The notes below the pieces were generated by a model. That model searched no databases and was not told where the DNA came from. It saw only the letters and a program-made list of their open reading frames with translations. From Jiangella asiatica (GTDB taxonomy: Bacteria; Actinomycetota; Actinomycetes; Jiangellales; Jiangellaceae), in the NCBI RefSeq assembly GCF_004349065.1, contig NZ_SMKZ01000002.1:1-64000 (forward strand): 64,000 nucleotides of DNA, read 5' to 3'. Position numbers and translations under genes: made by a program. This document shows, one piece after another, positions 62,153 through 64,000 of the stretch (positions within the stretch are counted from its first letter, which is position 1; each line of letters opens with the position of its first letter).

Positions 62153-63661
62153 TCATTCGTCCTCGACCCAGTCGAAGGTCTTCGTCACGGCCTTCTTCCA
62201 CGTCTTGTAGATCTTCTCGCGGTGGGCGTCGTCCATGGCCGGGTCCCACTGCTTGTCCTGCGCCCAGTTGTTGCGGATGTCGTCCTCGCCCTCCCAGAAG
62301 CCGACGGCCAGGCCCGCCGCGTACGCCGCCCCGAGCGCCGTCGTCTCCGCGACGACCGGCCGGATGACCGGGACGCCGAGGATGTCGGCCTGGAACTGCA
62401 TGAGCAGCTCGTTGGCGACCATGCCGCCGTCGACCTTGAGCGAGGTCAGGGCCACCCCCGAGTCGGCGTTCATGGCGTCGACTACCTCACGGGACTGGAA
62501 GGCCGTGGCCTCCAGCACCGCGCGGGCGATGTGCCCCTTGTTGACGAACCGGGTCAGCCCGACGATGGCGCCGCGGGCATCGGAGCGCCAGTACGGCGCG
62601 AACAGCCCGGAGAACGCCGGCACGAAGTACGCGCCGCCGTTGTCCTCGACGCCGCCGGCCAGTGCCTCGATCTCCGGCGCCGAGCCGATGATGCCGAGGT
62701 TGTCACGCAGCCACTGCACCAGCGAGCCGGTGACCGCGATCGAGCCCTCCAGCGCGTACACCGAATCGTTGGATCCGATCTTGTAGCAGACGGTCGTGAG
62801 CAGGCCGTTCTCGCTCATCACCTTCTCGGTGCCGGTGTTGAGCAGGATGAAGTTGCCGGTGCCGTAGGTGTTCTTCGCCTCGCCCGGCGACAGGCACGCC
62901 TGCCCAAAGGTGGCGGCCTGCTGGTCGCCGAGGATGCCCGCGACCGGCAACCCAGCCAGGGCACCGCGCTCGCGGATGTTGCCGTACACCTCCGAGGACG
63001 AGCGGATCTCCGGGAGCATGGACAGCGGGATGCCCATGTCGGCGGCGTTGTTCTCGTTCCACGAGAGGGTGTCGAGGTCCATCAGCAGCGTGCGCGAGGC
63101 ATTGGTCGGGTCGGTGTAGTGCAACCCGCCGTTGGGGCCGCCGGTGGCGTTCCACAGCACCCAGGTGTCCATGTTGCCGAACACGAGGTCGCCGGCCTCG
63201 GCCTTCTCACGGGCACCGTCGACGTTGTCGAGAATCCACTTCACCTTGGGCCCGGAGAAGTAGGTGGCCAGCGGCAGACCGGTCGTGGATCGGTAGCGGT
63301 CCGGGCCGCCGTCGCGGGCCAGCTCGTTCACGATCCGGTCGGTGCGGGTGTCCTGCCAGACGATGGCGTTGTACACCGGCTTACCTGTGGTGCGGTCCCA
63401 GACCACGGCGGTCTCGCGCTGGTTGGTGATGCCGACCGCGACGACGTCACCGGTGACGAGGTCGGCCTTGGCCAGGGCGCCGGCGCACACTTCACGGGTG
63501 TTGCGCCAGACCTCCTCGGGGTCGTGCTCGACCCACCCCGCCTGCGGGAAGATCTGTTCGTGCTCGCGCTGGTCGACGGAGACGACCCGGCCCGAGTGGT
63601 CGAAGATCATGCAGCGGGTGGACGTGGTTCCTTGGTCGATGGCGGCTACGTACTTGCTCAT
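62153..63661 (-). CDS. glpK: Glycerol kinase
   Basis: A 502-residue FGGY-family kinase, ATP + glycerol to glycerol 3-phosphate. The N-terminal phosphate loop is [19 protein letters not shown], the glycerol site includes [14 protein letters not shown] and [10 protein letters not shown], then [20 protein letters not shown], and the C-terminal FGGY signature reads [23 protein letters not shown] 63661 has GAGGAGAACGG upstream. It lies 91 bp behind the aquaglyceroporin gene in the same direction, forming a glpF-glpK unit. Confidence 0.96.
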   Translation of the reverse strand: MSKYVAAIDQGTTSTRCMIFDHSGRVVSVDQREHEQIFPQAGWVEHDPEEVWRNTREVCAGALAKADLVTGDVVAVGITNQRETAVVWDRTTGKPVYNAIVWQDTRTDRIVNELARDGGPDRYRSTTGLPLATYFSGPKVKWILDNVDGAREKAEAGDLVFGNMDTWVLWNATGGPNGGLHYTDPTNASRTLLMDLDTLSWNENNAADMGIPLSMLPEIRSSSEVYGNIRERGALAGLPVAGILGDQQAATFGQACLSPGEAKNTYGTGNFILLNTGTEKVMSENGLLTTVCYKIGSNDSVYALEGSIAVTGSLVQWLRDNLGIIGSAPEIEALAGGVEDNGGAYFVPAFSGLFAPYWRSDARGAIVGLTRFVNKGHIARAVLEATAFQSREVVDAMNADSGVALTSLKVDGGMVANELLMQFQADILGVPVIRPVVAETTALGAAYAAGLAVGFWEGEDDIRNNWAQDKQWDPAMDDAHREKIYKTWKKAVTKTFDWVEDE

Positions 63662-63752
63662 CCGTTCTCCTCACGTCGTCGTGCGGGCCTGACCCCGTTC
63701 TGCCATCACAACACGGCTTCGGCGTCGGGGGCAGGCCTGGGCTCGGACAACT

Positions 63753-64000
63753 TCAGTAGACGGCGCGGGCGAGGAGACCGCCGAGAATGCCGCCGATGAT
63801 CGGACCGACGATCGGGACCCACGAGTAGGCCCAGTCGCTTGAGCCCTTGCCGCGGATCGGCAGGAGCGCGTGCGCGATGCGTGGCCCGAGGTCGCGGGCC
63901 GGGTTGATGGCGTACCCCGTCGGTCCGCCGAGCGAGGCGCCGATGCCGACGACCAGCAGGGCGACGGCGAGCGGCCCGAGGTCGACGGGCTGGTTGCCGA
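63753..64000 (-). CDS. glpF: MIP-family glycerol facilitator/aquaporin, C-terminal part
   Basis: The last 82 residues of a channel protein running off the right edge. The second NPA motif is [17 protein letters not shown]; the Asp after NPAR is the residue that marks glycerol-permeable members. It is followed by [20 protein letters not shown], the last membrane helix, and a short LLARAVY end. The position just before glpK supports glycerol uptake. Confidence 0.9.
   Translation of the reverse strand, partial: GNQPVDLGPLAVALLVVGIGASLGGPTGYAINPARDLGPRIAHALLPIRGKGSSDWAYSWVPIVGPIIGGILGGLLARAVY

Noticed and set aside
61106-63799. A plus-strand open frame of almost 900 codons opposite aroA and glpK
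   Set aside because: It is antisense to two housekeeping genes with complete motifs.

Overview
High-GC, actinomycete-type chromosomal DNA: nearly every gene is GC-rich in codon third positions, GTG starts and ATGA/GTGA/TGATG stop-start overlaps are common, and there are a WhiB regulator, a SigB/F/G-type sigma factor and an initiator tRNA of the actinobacterial type (C1-U72). I cannot name the genus from the sequence alone.

Layout. (1) 1-2.0 kb: a nearly complete IS481-family element running off the left edge, next to a decayed IS481 copy. (2) 2.8-7.3 kb: an AraC regulator, a Tat-exported parallel beta-helix (pectate-lyase-like) protein and a zinc alcohol dehydrogenase, with eroded sequence on either side. 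(3) 8.0-29.8 kb: the main point of interest, a putative sulfated-glycan utilisation locus. It holds five type I sulfatases (all with the Cys-x-Pro-x-Arg formylglycine motif and none with a visible signal peptide), a family 2 glycoside hydrolase, two metallophosphoesterases, a histidine phosphatase, a LacI repressor, a carbohydrate ABC importer (Tat-lipoprotein plus two permeases, no local ATPase) and a secreted phospholipase-D-like protein. Four near-identical LacI-type palindromes lie at the transcription units of this locus, so it looks like one regulon: import of a sulfated (perhaps also phosphorylated) oligosaccharide, then cytoplasmic desulfation, dephosphorylation and hydrolysis. (4) 30.4-35.4 kb: a TPP-dependent pyruvate-oxidase-like enzyme, a stress-type sigma factor, a small basic protein and a CYP152-type P450 peroxygenase. 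(5) 35.8-37.1 kb: initiator tRNA followed by the wreck of an integrated element (intact excisionase, frameshifted integrase). (6) 37.8-46.2 kb: a sugar-acid module with a tripartite tricarboxylate-type transporter (TctC-TctB-TctA), a 2-hydroxyacid dehydrogenase and a FadR/GntR regulator facing an operon of KDPG aldolase, two enolase-superfamily dehydratases and an internally deleted DHDPS-family pseudogene. (7) 46.2-46.7 kb: a third, truncated IS481 copy.

(8) 47-64 kb looks like stable chromosome: an AraC regulator divergent from an NmrA-like protein, a two-gene ABC exporter, WhiB, a remarkable 894-residue fusion of ECF sigma factor, zinc-finger anti-sigma, membrane helix, Ig-like repeats and ricin-like lectin, an unknown protein upstream of it, an AI-2E-family transporter, hisN, aroA-rsgA and glpF-glpK. 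Two diverged copies of an imperfect palindromic repeat (about 83-86 bp) lie in intergenic spaces here. The IS481 copies at about 1-2 kb and 46.5 kb bracket the accessory catabolic region.
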